DNA from: CAKZQX01 sp034435975
Lineage (GTDB): Bacteria; Chloroflexota; Chloroflexia; Chloroflexales; Chloroflexaceae
Direction: 5' to 3'
Assembly (NCBI GenBank): GCA_034435975.1
Contig: DAOTWD010000132.1
Span: 1 to 64,000, forward strand
DNA: 64,000 nt
A model generated the notes under the pieces. That model was given only the letters and a program-made list of their open reading frames with translations. It searched no databases and was not told the DNA's origin. This document shows positions 9,734 through 18,013 of the stretch, in pieces. Within the stretch, counting starts at the first letter, position 1, and each line of letters begins with the position of its first letter. The translations under genes were made by a program, and so were the position numbers.

Positions 9734-12397
9734 CTATGCCGACGTTCGCGGCATACGCCGCTGCTGGCGCACCCAACCCGCCAGCAACGGCACCTGATAG
9801 GCGTAGCGGCCATCCTCCTGCTGGTAGAGCAGTTCGCGCTCGCAGAACAGTTCCAGCAGCTTCGCCCGCTCCGCCGGGTCGCCCAGCGTGTCGATCGGCT
9901 TGTCACGCGCCAGCGCGCACAGCAGTTGCGTCGCCAGTTCTGTGTTACCGCTTATCTGCACCGCCCATTGCCAGATGCTGGTAAATGCCAGATTCTGGCT
10001 GTCTAAGACTTCGGGTACCGCAGCCTCAATCGCACTGACCGGCAGCGGCAGCCCGCTCGGTGAACCGGGGGCCAGCGTTTGCCGACTGGCGTTGTAGGCG
10101 CTGATCACCCGCTCGCCCAGCGCGTGCAGCAAAAGCGGATGGCCGTTGGTTAGCGTTAGGGCACGCTCAACCGCATCCGGCTGATACACATTGGCCGGAA
10201 AGTCGGCAACCGGCTGCACAAAGACCTGGCGGGCATCAGCGCGGCGCAGATAGGTCACCGGCAAGACCCGCGCACTCTTGAGCGCCTCATACCAGCGCGG
10301 GTCGCACTCCTCCAGCGCGAACGTACCACACAGCGCCAGGAGTACACGCGGGTGATGCTGGATCAGGCTGCGCAGCATAAAGAAGATGCGCTCGTCCATG
10401 GTCTTGTTTTTCACCGCCTGGTCAATCCGATCAAACTCGTCCAGGGTGAGGAACAGCCAGCGCTGCGCCCCGAGCGCCTGTTCGACCTCATCGACCCAGT
10501 TCTCGAAGACACGATAGGGATCGCCGGCGATCAAGCGCTCGTCCAGGGCCGGCAGGCTGAGCGGCTGCGGGTGGCTCTGGGCGGCCTGCCGGATTTCGGA
10601 CACCAGGTCGGCTACCAACCCGGCCGCATGATTGGCCGTGACCCGCCGCTCCATATCGAGGTAGACCGGCAGCACCTGCGCCCCCAGGCGCACCGGCAAC
10701 TGTTTGAGCGCCGAGGTCTTGCCGGTACGCGGCTGGCCGAGCAGCAGCGGCGTGACCTTGCCGGGCCTGTTGATCAGCAGATTCTCCAGTTCGCGGAACA
10801 GATCATCGCGCCCACGGAAGGTAAAACTGCCAGTGGGCAGGATAGCCCCGGCCATATAGGGCATCGGCAGTTCGCCAATCTGCGCCCGCTGCCGGGTCAC
10901 CTGGGTCGCAGCCGCTTCCAGCAAGCGCTGCCACTGCTCCAGCGCCTCGGCATAGCCACGCACCCGCGCCTGGTCGTTGCGGCTGAGGCGCGTGCGTTGC
11001 TGGCGCAGGCGCTCGATCTGCGTCCGCAGGTTGTGTTCCTGTGTTTCGCAGGTAGCCGCCGCCAGCGCCCCGCCCGTGTCGCGGCTGATGCTCTGCAACT
11101 CGGCCAGCAGCGCCTGCTCTTCGCTGCGCAGAACATCGGTGGGTAGCCAGGCAGTCGCCTCGGCAAAGCGCGCAATGAGCGCCGGGGTCGTACAGCGGCG
11201 CAGTTCCTGGTCGAGGATCAGCATGAGCGCCTGGGGCACGGCCCACTGCTGGCGCAACGACGACCCCACATCGGCCAGTGCCTCCAGGCCGGCCTCGGGG
11301 TCGCTGCGGGCAATGGCGGCAATATGTTCCGGCAGGCCGATCAACGGCAACTGGATGACCTCATCGTAGTGTAGCGGCTGTTTGCGCCACAGCCGGGCCG
11401 CCTGCTGCGGCTCGCGCTGGGCATGCCCACTGAGCTGCAGGCTACGCGGCAGTTCCCACAGGTATATGGGCAGGCGCAAAAAGCTGATAATATACGCCAC
11501 GCCGACCGCCACGCCGACCGCCACGCCGACCGCCACGCCTCCCGCCACGCCGAACGCCACGCCGAACGCCACGCCTCCCGCCACGCCGACCGCCACGCCG
11601 ACCGCCACGCCTATCGCCACGCCGACCGCCACGCCGACCGCCACGCCGACCGCCACGCCGACCGCCACGCCTCCCGCCACGCCTCCCGCCACGCCGACCG
11701 CCACGCCTCCCGCCACGCCTCCCGCCACGCCTCTCGCCACGCCGAGCGACACGCCGAGCGACACGCCGAGCGCCACGCCGACCGCCACGCCGACCGCCAC
11801 GCCTCCCGCCACGCCGACCGCCACGCCTCCCGCCACGCCGAACGCCACGCCGACCGCCACGCCGACCGCCACGCCGAACGCCACGCCGACCGCCACGCCG
11901 ACCGCCACGAGGATGAGCGCAATAATCGCAGGCAGGCTAAATTGCCCCAGCACCGACAACAACGCCGCCAGCACCGGCACCGCAACGCCCAGAGTGACCA
12001 TTATTATCCACGGGTAACAGCCCAGCCAGATGGACGCCCGGCGCGGAAACCACCAGTGTAGTGCGTCACCCATGAGTGTTCCAGCGGTATAGCCGCTGCT
12101 GAAGAATAACGCCGGATACCAGTCGAAGCCCGTCCAGAAACTAAAAATGGCACCAGACAGCAGCACAATCGCCAGCGGCGCACCGGCCAGCAACCACCAG
12201 CGCACCTGGCACAGCGCCCGGAAGCGCGGGTCGTCGCCAACCGCGTGGCGCACCTCCCAGACTTTCAGATCTTCGTCCAGATCGGGATGGATGCTCCGGG
12301 CATAGCGCCGCAACGCCAGGCCGCGAAAGAAGAGCCAGTAGAGCAGCTTGAAGGGGTTATTGATCAAAATCGCATTGGGATCGATATGACGGGACAT
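9734..12397 (-). CDS. Membrane STAND/AAA-type ATPase with 34 Gly-Val-Ala-X repeats
   Basis: An 887-residue membrane protein, second gene of a two-gene operon. It has N-terminal hydrophobic helices (about 70-165), then 34 consecutive tetrads GVAx at residues 167-302 (x mostly V or G, also F, L, I, R, Y; Ala is Ser twice). After IISFLRLPIYLWEL come a helical region rich in Gln/Arg/Glu and a P-loop ATPase: FRGRDDLFREL, Walker A GQPRTGKTS near 550, Walker B LFLTLDEFDRID near 650. A winged-helix-like tail ends the protein. This layout matches Orc1/Cdc6-like STAND ATPases. The ATG at 12397 follows CTGGAGGAGCATA; the upstream stop and this start share one base (TAATG), implying translational coupling. 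An in-frame start 17 codons upstream lacks a ribosome site. Substrate and trigger are unknown. Confidence 0.85.
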   Translation of the reverse strand: MSRHIDPNAILINNPFKLLYWLFFRGLALRRYARSIHPDLDEDLKVWEVRHAVGDDPRFRALCQVRWWLLAGAPLAIVLLSGAIFSFWTGFDWYPALFFSSGYTAGTLMGDALHWWFPRRASIWLGCYPWIIMVTLGVAVPVLAALLSVLGQFSLPAIIALILVAVGVAVGVAFGVAVGVAVGVAFGVAGGVAVGVAGGVAVGVAVGVALGVSLGVSLGVARGVAGGVAGGVAVGVAGGVAGGVAVGVAVGVAVGVAVGVAIGVAVGVAVGVAGGVAFGVAFGVAGGVAVGVAVGVAVGVAYIISFLRLPIYLWELPRSLQLSGHAQREPQQAARLWRKQPLHYDEVIQLPLIGLPEHIAAIARSDPEAGLEALADVGSSLRQQWAVPQALMLILDQELRRCTTPALIARFAEATAWLPTDVLRSEEQALLAELQSISRDTGGALAAATCETQEHNLRTQIERLRQQRTRLSRNDQARVRGYAEALEQWQRLLEAAATQVTRQRAQIGELPMPYMAGAILPTGSFTFRGRDDLFRELENLLINRPGKVTPLLLGQPRTGKTSALKQLPVRLGAQVLPVYLDMERRVTANHAAGLVADLVSEIRQAAQSHPQPLSLPALDERLIAGDPYRVFENWVDEVEQALGAQRWLFLTLDEFDRIDQAVKNKTMDERIFFMLRSLIQHHPRVLLALCGTFALEECDPRWYEALKSARVLPVTYLRRADARQVFVQPVADFPANVYQPDAVERALTLTNGHPLLLHALGERVISAYNASRQTLAPGSPSGLPLPVSAIEAAVPEVLDSQNLAFTSIWQWAVQISGNTELATQLLCALARDKPIDTLGDPAERAKLLELFCERELLYQQEDGRYAYQVPLLAGWVRQQRRMPRTSA
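11492..11899 (-). repeat. 12-bp minisatellite encoding the GVAx repeat
   Basis: Thirty-four tandem 12-bp units (plus-strand consensus GCCACGCCGACC) cover exactly 408 bp. Differences are concentrated in the codon for the fourth residue. A multiple of three bases per unit means that gain or loss of units preserves the frame. It is not a CRISPR array: there are no spacers. Confidence 0.97.
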
Positions 12398-14805
12398 TAT
12401 GCTCCTCCAGATAGCAGGCGTTGTAGCACAGATAGCAGGCGTTGCCATTGTTGTAATTGTTCCAGCGAGAATAGGCCGAGGGCAAAGAGCAGCGGCCCTA
12501 CCAGACCGAGGAGAAGCAGCACCGCCATCACGCGTGCGTTAGAGCGGTCGAATACCTCGGCCAGTTGCGAAATCAGATGTTTGAGCAGCGCGGCAGCCTC
12601 CCAAAAAACGAGGACGGCGCTCCAAAGAGCTGCAAAAAAAGTTGATTGAACAGTGGGCCTCATGATCACGGTTTCCCAGGCTCTTACCAGCAGCGCCGCT
12701 CGGTCTTTTTTTTCTCTTTTGGGCGGCGGATCGACCGGGTGGCTACAGACCATCGCCCGCGCATACTGATCCTCTACCTCACGGCGCAGAATCCGCGCTG
12801 CGTCGCGCCGTAAGCCACGATCGGCCTGATGGAACTGGCCTGGCGGGCGAGACTTGGAGTAGTAGAGCAAGTACCCGGCCCACTGCAAGCGGAGTGGATA
12901 ACCGGCACCCACCTGGAGCGCCATGCGCACCTCGGCGTCGGTAAAGGTATACTGGTGGGGCTGGCGTAGCAGTTCCTCGGCTTCATCCGCAGACAGTGTC
13001 TGCAGCGTGAACTGTTCCATGGCGTTGACAAAATAGGTATTCAAGCCCTCAATCGTCGTGAGCGGCTGGCGGGTGGCTATGATCAGGGCGATAACCCGAT
13101 GGGTATACAGACTGCGCAGTGTGCCCCGGAACACCTCGTTAAACTCCTGCGCATGCTGCAGCACATCCTTGAACTCATCGAGCAGCAACACCACGCGCAG
13201 CCCGCCCTGTTTGGCCCACTCCAGCACCCGCACCGTCTCGCGCAACGTCGGCTCGGGCTGACACTCCAGCGCCCGCAGCGCCTGTTCCTGACCAGACACC
13301 GGCGGCACATGGGGCAGCAACTGGTCAAGCAACGCCCGGCAGAACCCGGCCTGGCTGTCATAATTGTCCATGCTCATATAGATCGGCAAATAGGTGCCAT
13401 ACGCCTGTAATTCATTGGGCAGTCGGGCCTCCAGGTAGCGCAACAGGCTGCTCTTGCCAATCCGCGCCTCACCCACCAGCGAGACACTCATCATCTGCTC
13501 CAGGCGCGTCAGCATATCGGCCAGTTCGCGCCGCCGCCCAACAAAATGCGTGGGGGGCACCTGGTTGGGCGTGAAGGGGTTGCCAGCCGGCGGTGGGGCA
13601 ACCGGGCGAGCCGGGCCAGGTGGTGGCGCGGGTGATGCCAGAAGATAGCACGGCGTTAGCCGGGGTTGGCGCAGGTAGAGCGTGGGCGCATAGAAGCTCG
13701 TCGCGTTCGGTGTGGCTTCATACAGGCGCTGCCGTGCGGCAGTGACGGCGGCTTGCAGGCTGGCCGGTTGCGCCAGCGTCTGGTATATCGCCGGGACGAT
13801 CTGCTGACTCACCATCGCTCCGGGCAGGGGCACATGCAGTGCCAGGACGGCCGTCACCTGTGACCGGGCGACAAAGGCCGCCGCGAGGTTGACCGGCGGT
13901 TCGGCCAGCGCTACCGACGTGGTGGGTTGGCAGAGCGCAAAAATCCAGCAGGGCGGCAGGTGGGGCAAGGCCTGCAACTGGGCCACACTGACCAGATCCG
14001 GGCCACCCGTAGCGCTATCAAACAGCACATACGCTTGCTGTTTCTGCCGCAGCGCATGCCCGTAGTAGTCCAGCAACGTTACGTCCGGGTGGGCGTGCAA
14101 ATAATCGGTGAGCATCTGCAGCGTCAGCGGTGGCCCCAACGCGTGGATGTCCACCCGATCGGCCAGGGCGGTGCGCACCGCCTGCCGGGCCTGTTGGGCG
14201 TAGCCGAGTGCGGCTGCATCAAAGCCCGCCTGGGGGGTCAGCAGCAAGACCTGTGGGCGTTTGGGCCAGATCACCTCCGGCGCAGGGGCGATCAGCAACC
14301 GCACATACGGCAGAACATGCCCCGCGTGGAGCAGCCAGGGTTGTCCATCGGCAACCGCCAGTTCCCACGGCAGCGCACCAGCATGCTGGCTAGCGTGCAG
14401 ATCGGGCACCGTGGCGAGTACAATCGTGCCCTGCGACTGGCGCAAGCCGGGCAACAGCGCCCGCACCCGCACATCGGCAAACAACGCCGCTCCCAGCCGC
14501 TGGCCCACACGCTGGTGCAGATCAGACGGCAATTGCTGGCGCTGTTCGTCCCACAGGCCCAGTTGCGCCAGGGCCGCGCACTCGGCGGGGGTTGGCACAA
14601 AAGAGCGGGACGGGTCAATGCCAGAGGCGGCGTACTGGCAGGCATTCAACGCACGCAACAGCAGATCCACGTGTTCCAGTGCAAACGGCACCGTCACCGG
14701 CACGGTGAGCGGTGTTTGATCCGCAAAGGCCCATGTGGTCGCGCAAACACGGTGATTGTCAGGCGCAGCAAAAGTCAGGACGAGTGCCGGTTGTTCCATG
14801 CACAT
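12397..14805 (-). CDS. CHAT-domain protease fused to a STAND-type ATPase, membrane anchored
   Basis: An 802-residue fusion. Residues 120-390 form a CHAT (caspase HetF-associated) cysteine protease: the hallmark LPWELA at 145-150, catalytic His in DYYGHALRQ (His250) and catalytic Cys in IFALCQP (Cys292). A Pro-rich linker (391-415) leads to a P-loop ATPase: FVGRRRELADML, Walker A GEARIGKSS (445-453), Walker B VVLLLDEFKDV (538-547). Two hydrophobic segments near 700-720 and 745-770 anchor the C-terminus. CHAT proteases elsewhere are switched on by partner proteins and cut specific targets, for example in HetF and in the type III-E CRISPR protease. Here the ATPase and the coupled downstream membrane ATPase are the likely regulators. 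That role, and any role in defence, is inference. Confidence 0.87.
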   Translation of the reverse strand: MCMEQPALVLTFAAPDNHRVCATTWAFADQTPLTVPVTVPFALEHVDLLLRALNACQYAASGIDPSRSFVPTPAECAALAQLGLWDEQRQQLPSDLHQRVGQRLGAALFADVRVRALLPGLRQSQGTIVLATVPDLHASQHAGALPWELAVADGQPWLLHAGHVLPYVRLLIAPAPEVIWPKRPQVLLLTPQAGFDAAALGYAQQARQAVRTALADRVDIHALGPPLTLQMLTDYLHAHPDVTLLDYYGHALRQKQQAYVLFDSATGGPDLVSVAQLQALPHLPPCWIFALCQPTTSVALAEPPVNLAAAFVARSQVTAVLALHVPLPGAMVSQQIVPAIYQTLAQPASLQAAVTAARQRLYEATPNATSFYAPTLYLRQPRLTPCYLLASPAPPPGPARPVAPPPAGNPFTPNQVPPTHFVGRRRELADMLTRLEQMMSVSLVGEARIGKSSLLRYLEARLPNELQAYGTYLPIYMSMDNYDSQAGFCRALLDQLLPHVPPVSGQEQALRALECQPEPTLRETVRVLEWAKQGGLRVVLLLDEFKDVLQHAQEFNEVFRGTLRSLYTHRVIALIIATRQPLTTIEGLNTYFVNAMEQFTLQTLSADEAEELLRQPHQYTFTDAEVRMALQVGAGYPLRLQWAGYLLYYSKSRPPGQFHQADRGLRRDAARILRREVEDQYARAMVCSHPVDPPPKREKKDRAALLVRAWETVIMRPTVQSTFFAALWSAVLVFWEAAALLKHLISQLAEVFDRSNARVMAVLLLLGLVGPLLFALGLFSLEQLQQWQRLLSVLQRLLSGGA

Positions 14806-15196
14806 ACCACAGCGTTAAACGATACCCGTTAACCAGTATTATACCATATCACGGGACACATGATCGGCACACCCCAGGGGTGGCCGTGGCGATTCACTGC
14901 GCACCGTTGCGCGGCAGTGATGGCAATATTGACAAAACGGAACACCTGTTTTATTATACACGTTATAGGGGAATGTAACTATCAGGAGGTCATGGTACAA
15001 TGCGTAACAACCGGAAGCAGATTAAGCTGGAACCGAAGACGTGACCAGGTCGTAAAATAGATTGCCGCGATAGGCCGGTGTATCACCATCGGCGATCTCG
15101 ATGCACGGCCGGCGATTGGCGCAGGCGGGCCGCATCTGGTACACTACGCGCAATAGATAGCGTTGATCACCGTATTTTATATGAAAGGAGCCGGTG
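14806..15196. other. Divergent intergenic region, CHAT operon and hypothetical gene
   Basis: This 391-bp spacer contains the minus-strand -10 candidate described separately and a plus-strand AT-rich stretch, TTTTATTATACACGTTATAG, near 14950. It also contains AGGAGGTCATGG near 14983, which could be the ribosome site of a short non-conserved ORF. No gene is supported. Confidence 0.5.
14838..14843 (-). promoter_or_regulatory. Possible -10 box for the CHAT-ATPase operon
   Basis: Read on the minus strand, GGTATAATACTGG gives a perfect TATAAT 33 bases upstream of the ATG at 14805. The -35 position is poorly conserved. It is the only good -10 close to the operon start. Confidence 0.4.
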
Positions 15197-15874
15197 ATGG
15201 CTCGCAATCCTGGTCGAGACGTTGTGCGGAATCAACCGGCACGAAGGGGACAGCCCGCAGAACCGCCAGCACAAAAAAGCTGGTTGCACCAGTGTGTCAC
15301 CTGGCCGGTGTATGAGGTGCTGCTCTCGAAAGAATGGGATGTAGAAAGCGCGATCATTACCAGTGTCGTGGCCCGCAAGTCGCCCCGTTCCGGCAAAATT
15401 GCCGCCGCATCCTATATGGTTGACCTGGGGTGTATGGGCGTGAAGAAGACGTTTGTGCGCATCTGTAAGTCACCGGAAGACTATGAACGCCGCATGCGCA
15501 CGCCGCTGATGGAAGATCATCCGATGGTGCCGGCTGACTTTAATCTGGTGGCCAAGATTATTGCCTACGGCCATGCCTACGCACAACAACTGGGCATTGC
15601 GCCGGATCCGGAGTTTCAGCAGGCACGCCTGTTACTCTCCGGAGCCCAGATCGATGCATGCCCCAGGAAGATACCGCTGGGTGGGCCAGAGGGCAAGCCG
15701 ATCTTTGTCGCTCGTCCCAATGACGATATCGAGCGTATTATGAACCAGTTAGCGCGTGTAGTGGGGCCGGATGGGTTTTATTATATGCTCCCCGGTGCTA
15801 CCGAGAAACAGGTCTTCAACGCCCGGCTCCCCGGCATACGAACCGAACCAGCCAGACCTGAAGCGACTGAATAA
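15197..15874 (+). CDS. Conserved hypothetical protein with VDLGCMGVKKTF motif
   Basis: A 225-residue soluble protein I cannot assign to a named function. The N-terminal 30 residues are Arg/Pro-rich and probably disordered. The core begins WLHQCVTWPVYEVLLSKEWD and carries SYMVDLGCMGVKKTFVRI, a pattern I associate with uncharacterised proteins in planctomycetes and other phyla. The C-terminus is Pro-rich. The ATG at 15197 sits six bases after AAAGGAG; the GTG one codon upstream is less well placed. It stands alone between the CHAT operon and the convergent PEP-synthase regulatory gene. Confidence 0.75.
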   Translation: MARNPGRDVVRNQPARRGQPAEPPAQKSWLHQCVTWPVYEVLLSKEWDVESAIITSVVARKSPRSGKIAAASYMVDLGCMGVKKTFVRICKSPEDYERRMRTPLMEDHPMVPADFNLVAKIIAYGHAYAQQLGIAPDPEFQQARLLLSGAQIDACPRKIPLGGPEGKPIFVARPNDDIERIMNQLARVVGPDGFYYMLPGATEKQVFNARLPGIRTEPARPEATE

Positions 15875-15902
15875 CAGGAGGGCACTCCCACGTGAGCCTG
15901 TG

Positions 15903-15946
15903 CAGGCGGGGTTCGCTCAGACGTTGCCCGCCCGTTCACGGGCCGG
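15903..15946. repeat. Dispersed palindromic repeat, family C copy
   Basis: GGCGGGGTTCGCTCAGACGT followed by CCCGCCCGTTCACGGGCCGG matches, with changes, the two tandem copies at 56685-56813. The core CCCGTTCACGGG is self-complementary. It lies between two convergent genes. Confidence 0.65.
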
Positions 15947-16016
15947 ACGGCACGGCGCACATTGCCACCCGTTGGCCCTCGCCTCAGCCGCCGGGCCGAT
16001 CATCCCACCGGCACGG

Positions 16017-16859
16017 TTACAGACGGGCGGGGTTCTGGCGGGTGATAATCTTGATCACTTCGTCTGCGCTTTCCTCTATAGGTTTGTCGGTGACATCAAC
16101 GACGGCAAACCCGCCCTTGCGAAAAATGCGCCGCACCGCCGCCACTTCCTGATACACCTCATCCAGGTTGGTGTAGCCGGTACCTAGCGCAATCCCCAGG
16201 CGTTTCTGGCGTTTCTGGCGATGCGCCGCCAGTTGCCCGCCATCAATCGTCAGGCCAATCACCCGGCGCGGATCAACTTGAAATAATTCAGGCGGAGGCG
16301 GGAGTTCTCGCACGAGCGGAACATTGGCGACTTTCCAGCCCTGAACGGAGAGATAGATACTCAAGGGCGTTTTGCCCGTGCGGGACACGCCGGTCAGAAC
16401 GATCTCGGCTTTGTGCCACTCGTGCGGGTTGCGGCCATCGTCATGGGCTACCGTAAACTCGATGGCCTCGATCCGCTCGTAGTATGAGGCGCGCAGATGA
16501 TGGTACCATCCTGGTCGCCCCAGGGGTTCCTGGCCCAGAATCTGCGACAGGCGCTCCAGCAAGTGTCCCACAAGATCGATGGATGTGATCTGGTGCGCAT
16601 CAGCCGCCAGGATCAGTGCCTTGCGGATCTGGGCGTCCATCATCGTATGCACAATCGTACCCTGGGATGCTACCACATGGGGTATCAGTTCATCAATTTG
16701 CTCCTGGTGGCGCACCTGTGGAACGACAATCACCGGCACCTCAATGCCCTCGAACTGGGCCAGGGCGCTACGTACAACCTCTTCAGCAATCGATCCCTTG
16801 CCACCAGACACGACATAGATCGGGGGGATTTCCTTTTTTTGCTTGTCTGACTCGCTCAT
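16017..16859 (-). CDS. ppsR: Pyruvate,water/phosphate dikinase regulatory protein (kinase/pyrophosphorylase)
   Basis: Bifunctional ADP-dependent kinase and phosphate-dependent pyrophosphorylase that inactivates and reactivates PEP synthase or pyruvate phosphate dikinase by threonine phosphorylation. The 280-residue length fits. The N-terminus reads IYVVSGGKGSIAEEVVRSAL. The P-loop GVSRTGKTPLSIYL is at about 157-170, followed by KVANVPLVRELPPPPELF and the family C-terminus RRIFRKGGFAVVDVTDKPIE. The ATG at 16859 follows CGGAG; an upstream in-frame ATG at 16892 is less likely. The target dikinase is not in the window. Whether it acts on PpsA or PpdK cannot be told. Confidence 0.93.
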   Translation of the reverse strand: MSESDKQKKEIPPIYVVSGGKGSIAEEVVRSALAQFEGIEVPVIVVPQVRHQEQIDELIPHVVASQGTIVHTMMDAQIRKALILAADAHQITSIDLVGHLLERLSQILGQEPLGRPGWYHHLRASYYERIEAIEFTVAHDDGRNPHEWHKAEIVLTGVSRTGKTPLSIYLSVQGWKVANVPLVRELPPPPELFQVDPRRVIGLTIDGGQLAAHRQKRQKRLGIALGTGYTNLDEVYQEVAAVRRIFRKGGFAVVDVTDKPIEESADEVIKIITRQNPARL

Positions 16860-17279
16860 AGCAATCATCTCCGAATGCAAGGGCACACACAACGCGCATG
16901 CCCAATTTGCTGATTTTTCGGTTGTATATGCCTATCTTACCATGATCTGTGCTAACCGCGAGCAATCCTGAAAGAGGTGGGCAGATCGTTGAGCAACATG
17001 GCGTAACGATTTTGGTCGTTTGCGCCGTCCGGAACGTCTGAAGCCGTTCCTCCATGCGTCACGCCCACACGTGGCATCCGCGCTATGTATTCCTACGAAT
17101 AGACACGTGCGCCGTATGAGCTGTGAGTTATGCCGTACCGGATAATGGCTGGACGGTCCCGACATATGCGGTAGAATACAGGCGTTACGCGCAAGGAGCG
17201 CGAGAGACACTGGCGCATCGGCCAGTGAGCGATTTTACCTTTCTAGACAGGTGCTATGAAACAGGGCAAAGGAACATTG
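16860..17279. other. Divergent intergenic region before the rhodanese gene
   Basis: A 420-bp spacer without a supported gene. It contains two small inverted repeats that might bind regulators: GAACG...CGTTC near 17031-17048, and CACTGG...CCAGTG at 17208-17227, 53 bases before the rhodanese ATG. TAGAAT near 17172 could be a -10 box. Confidence 0.4.
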
Positions 17280-17732
17280 ATGAAACACATGCTGCTCATC
17301 GGCTTATTCCTGGTGCTGACAGCGTGTATCCCTGGTACGGCAACCGTTGATGCACCGGTTGCTATTGATAACGTGGTAGCGGCAGATATGTCTGCCAGCG
17401 CTGATGTTGATCTACTGAACTTACCGCCTGAGGTTGATGTGGCAACGGTCGCCGCTATTCAGCATCGAGCAGATGTTATCCTGCTCGATGTACGTGAACC
17501 ATGGGAACACGATGCCGTACATATTGCCGACACATTGCTCATCCCCATGAATGAGGTGCCACAGCAACTGGATGCGATTCCCACCGACAAAACCGTTATT
17601 GTCTATTGTCGCAGTGGCAACCGCAGTGGTCAGATCACCAACTTCTTACGCCAGCAAGGGTATGCGCGCGTTCACAACATGCGTGGCGGGATGATCGCCT
17701 GGGAACGCGCTCGCTACCCGGTGGAGAAGTGA
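17280..17732 (+). CDS. Rhodanese-domain lipoprotein
   Basis: Secreted, membrane-tethered rhodanese. The signal peptide MKHMLLIGLFLVLTAC ends in a lipobox (LTAC), so Cys16 would be lipidated. The single rhodanese domain (about 50-150) contains ILLDVREPWEHDAVHI and the active loop CRSGNRSGQ with the catalytic cysteine, ending MRGGMIAWERARYPVE. Sulfur or persulfide transfer outside the membrane is the family role; the acceptor is unknown. Start 17280 is preferred because AAAGGAAC precedes it and it begins the signal peptide directly; the ATG at 17256 would add eight charged residues. Confidence 0.9.
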   Translation: MKHMLLIGLFLVLTACIPGTATVDAPVAIDNVVAADMSASADVDLLNLPPEVDVATVAAIQHRADVILLDVREPWEHDAVHIADTLLIPMNEVPQQLDAIPTDKTVIVYCRSGNRSGQITNFLRQQGYARVHNMRGGMIAWERARYPVEK

Positions 17733-18013
17733 CGGCTCCCAGGACTGAAGCGCCTGCTGCTCTACGGGCTATGTTTGTAACGTGGAGGAGGAATGCTTCG
17801 CTCACCTCACATTTCCACTGGAGGGGAAAGTGTGAGGTGAAAAAGAGAAAAGTACGGCCTTACCCGAGGTAGTAGAGTGGTAGAGTGGTAAATAGCCAGG
17901 TTTCTACTATCTTGTTTTGGAAAACAGAAACAGGATAGTATGCGGAAAAAGCAAAAAGACAAACTGGCCATAACACCGCGCAACGCCTGTAGGTGATGCG
18001 CCATGCACCCGGT
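17733..18013. other. Intergenic region between convergent genes with two hairpins
   Basis: CACCTCACATTTCC and GGGAAAGTGTGAGGTG form an imperfect stem at about 17798-17838, followed by AAAAAGAGAAAAG. ACTATCTTGTTTT and AAAACAGAAACAGGATAGT form a weaker stem at about 17904-17942. Both lie between convergent stops and may act as bidirectional terminators. Confidence 0.45.

Noticed and set aside
11492..11899. CRISPR array
   Set aside because: Units are 12 bp, contiguous, and have no spacers or cas genes nearby.
11382..12061. Plus-strand ORFs rich in ATPTATP and RHADRHA across the minisatellite
   Set aside because: They are the antisense reading of the 12-bp repeat; the minus-strand frame has a ribosome site, coupling to the upstream gene and recognisable domains on both sides.
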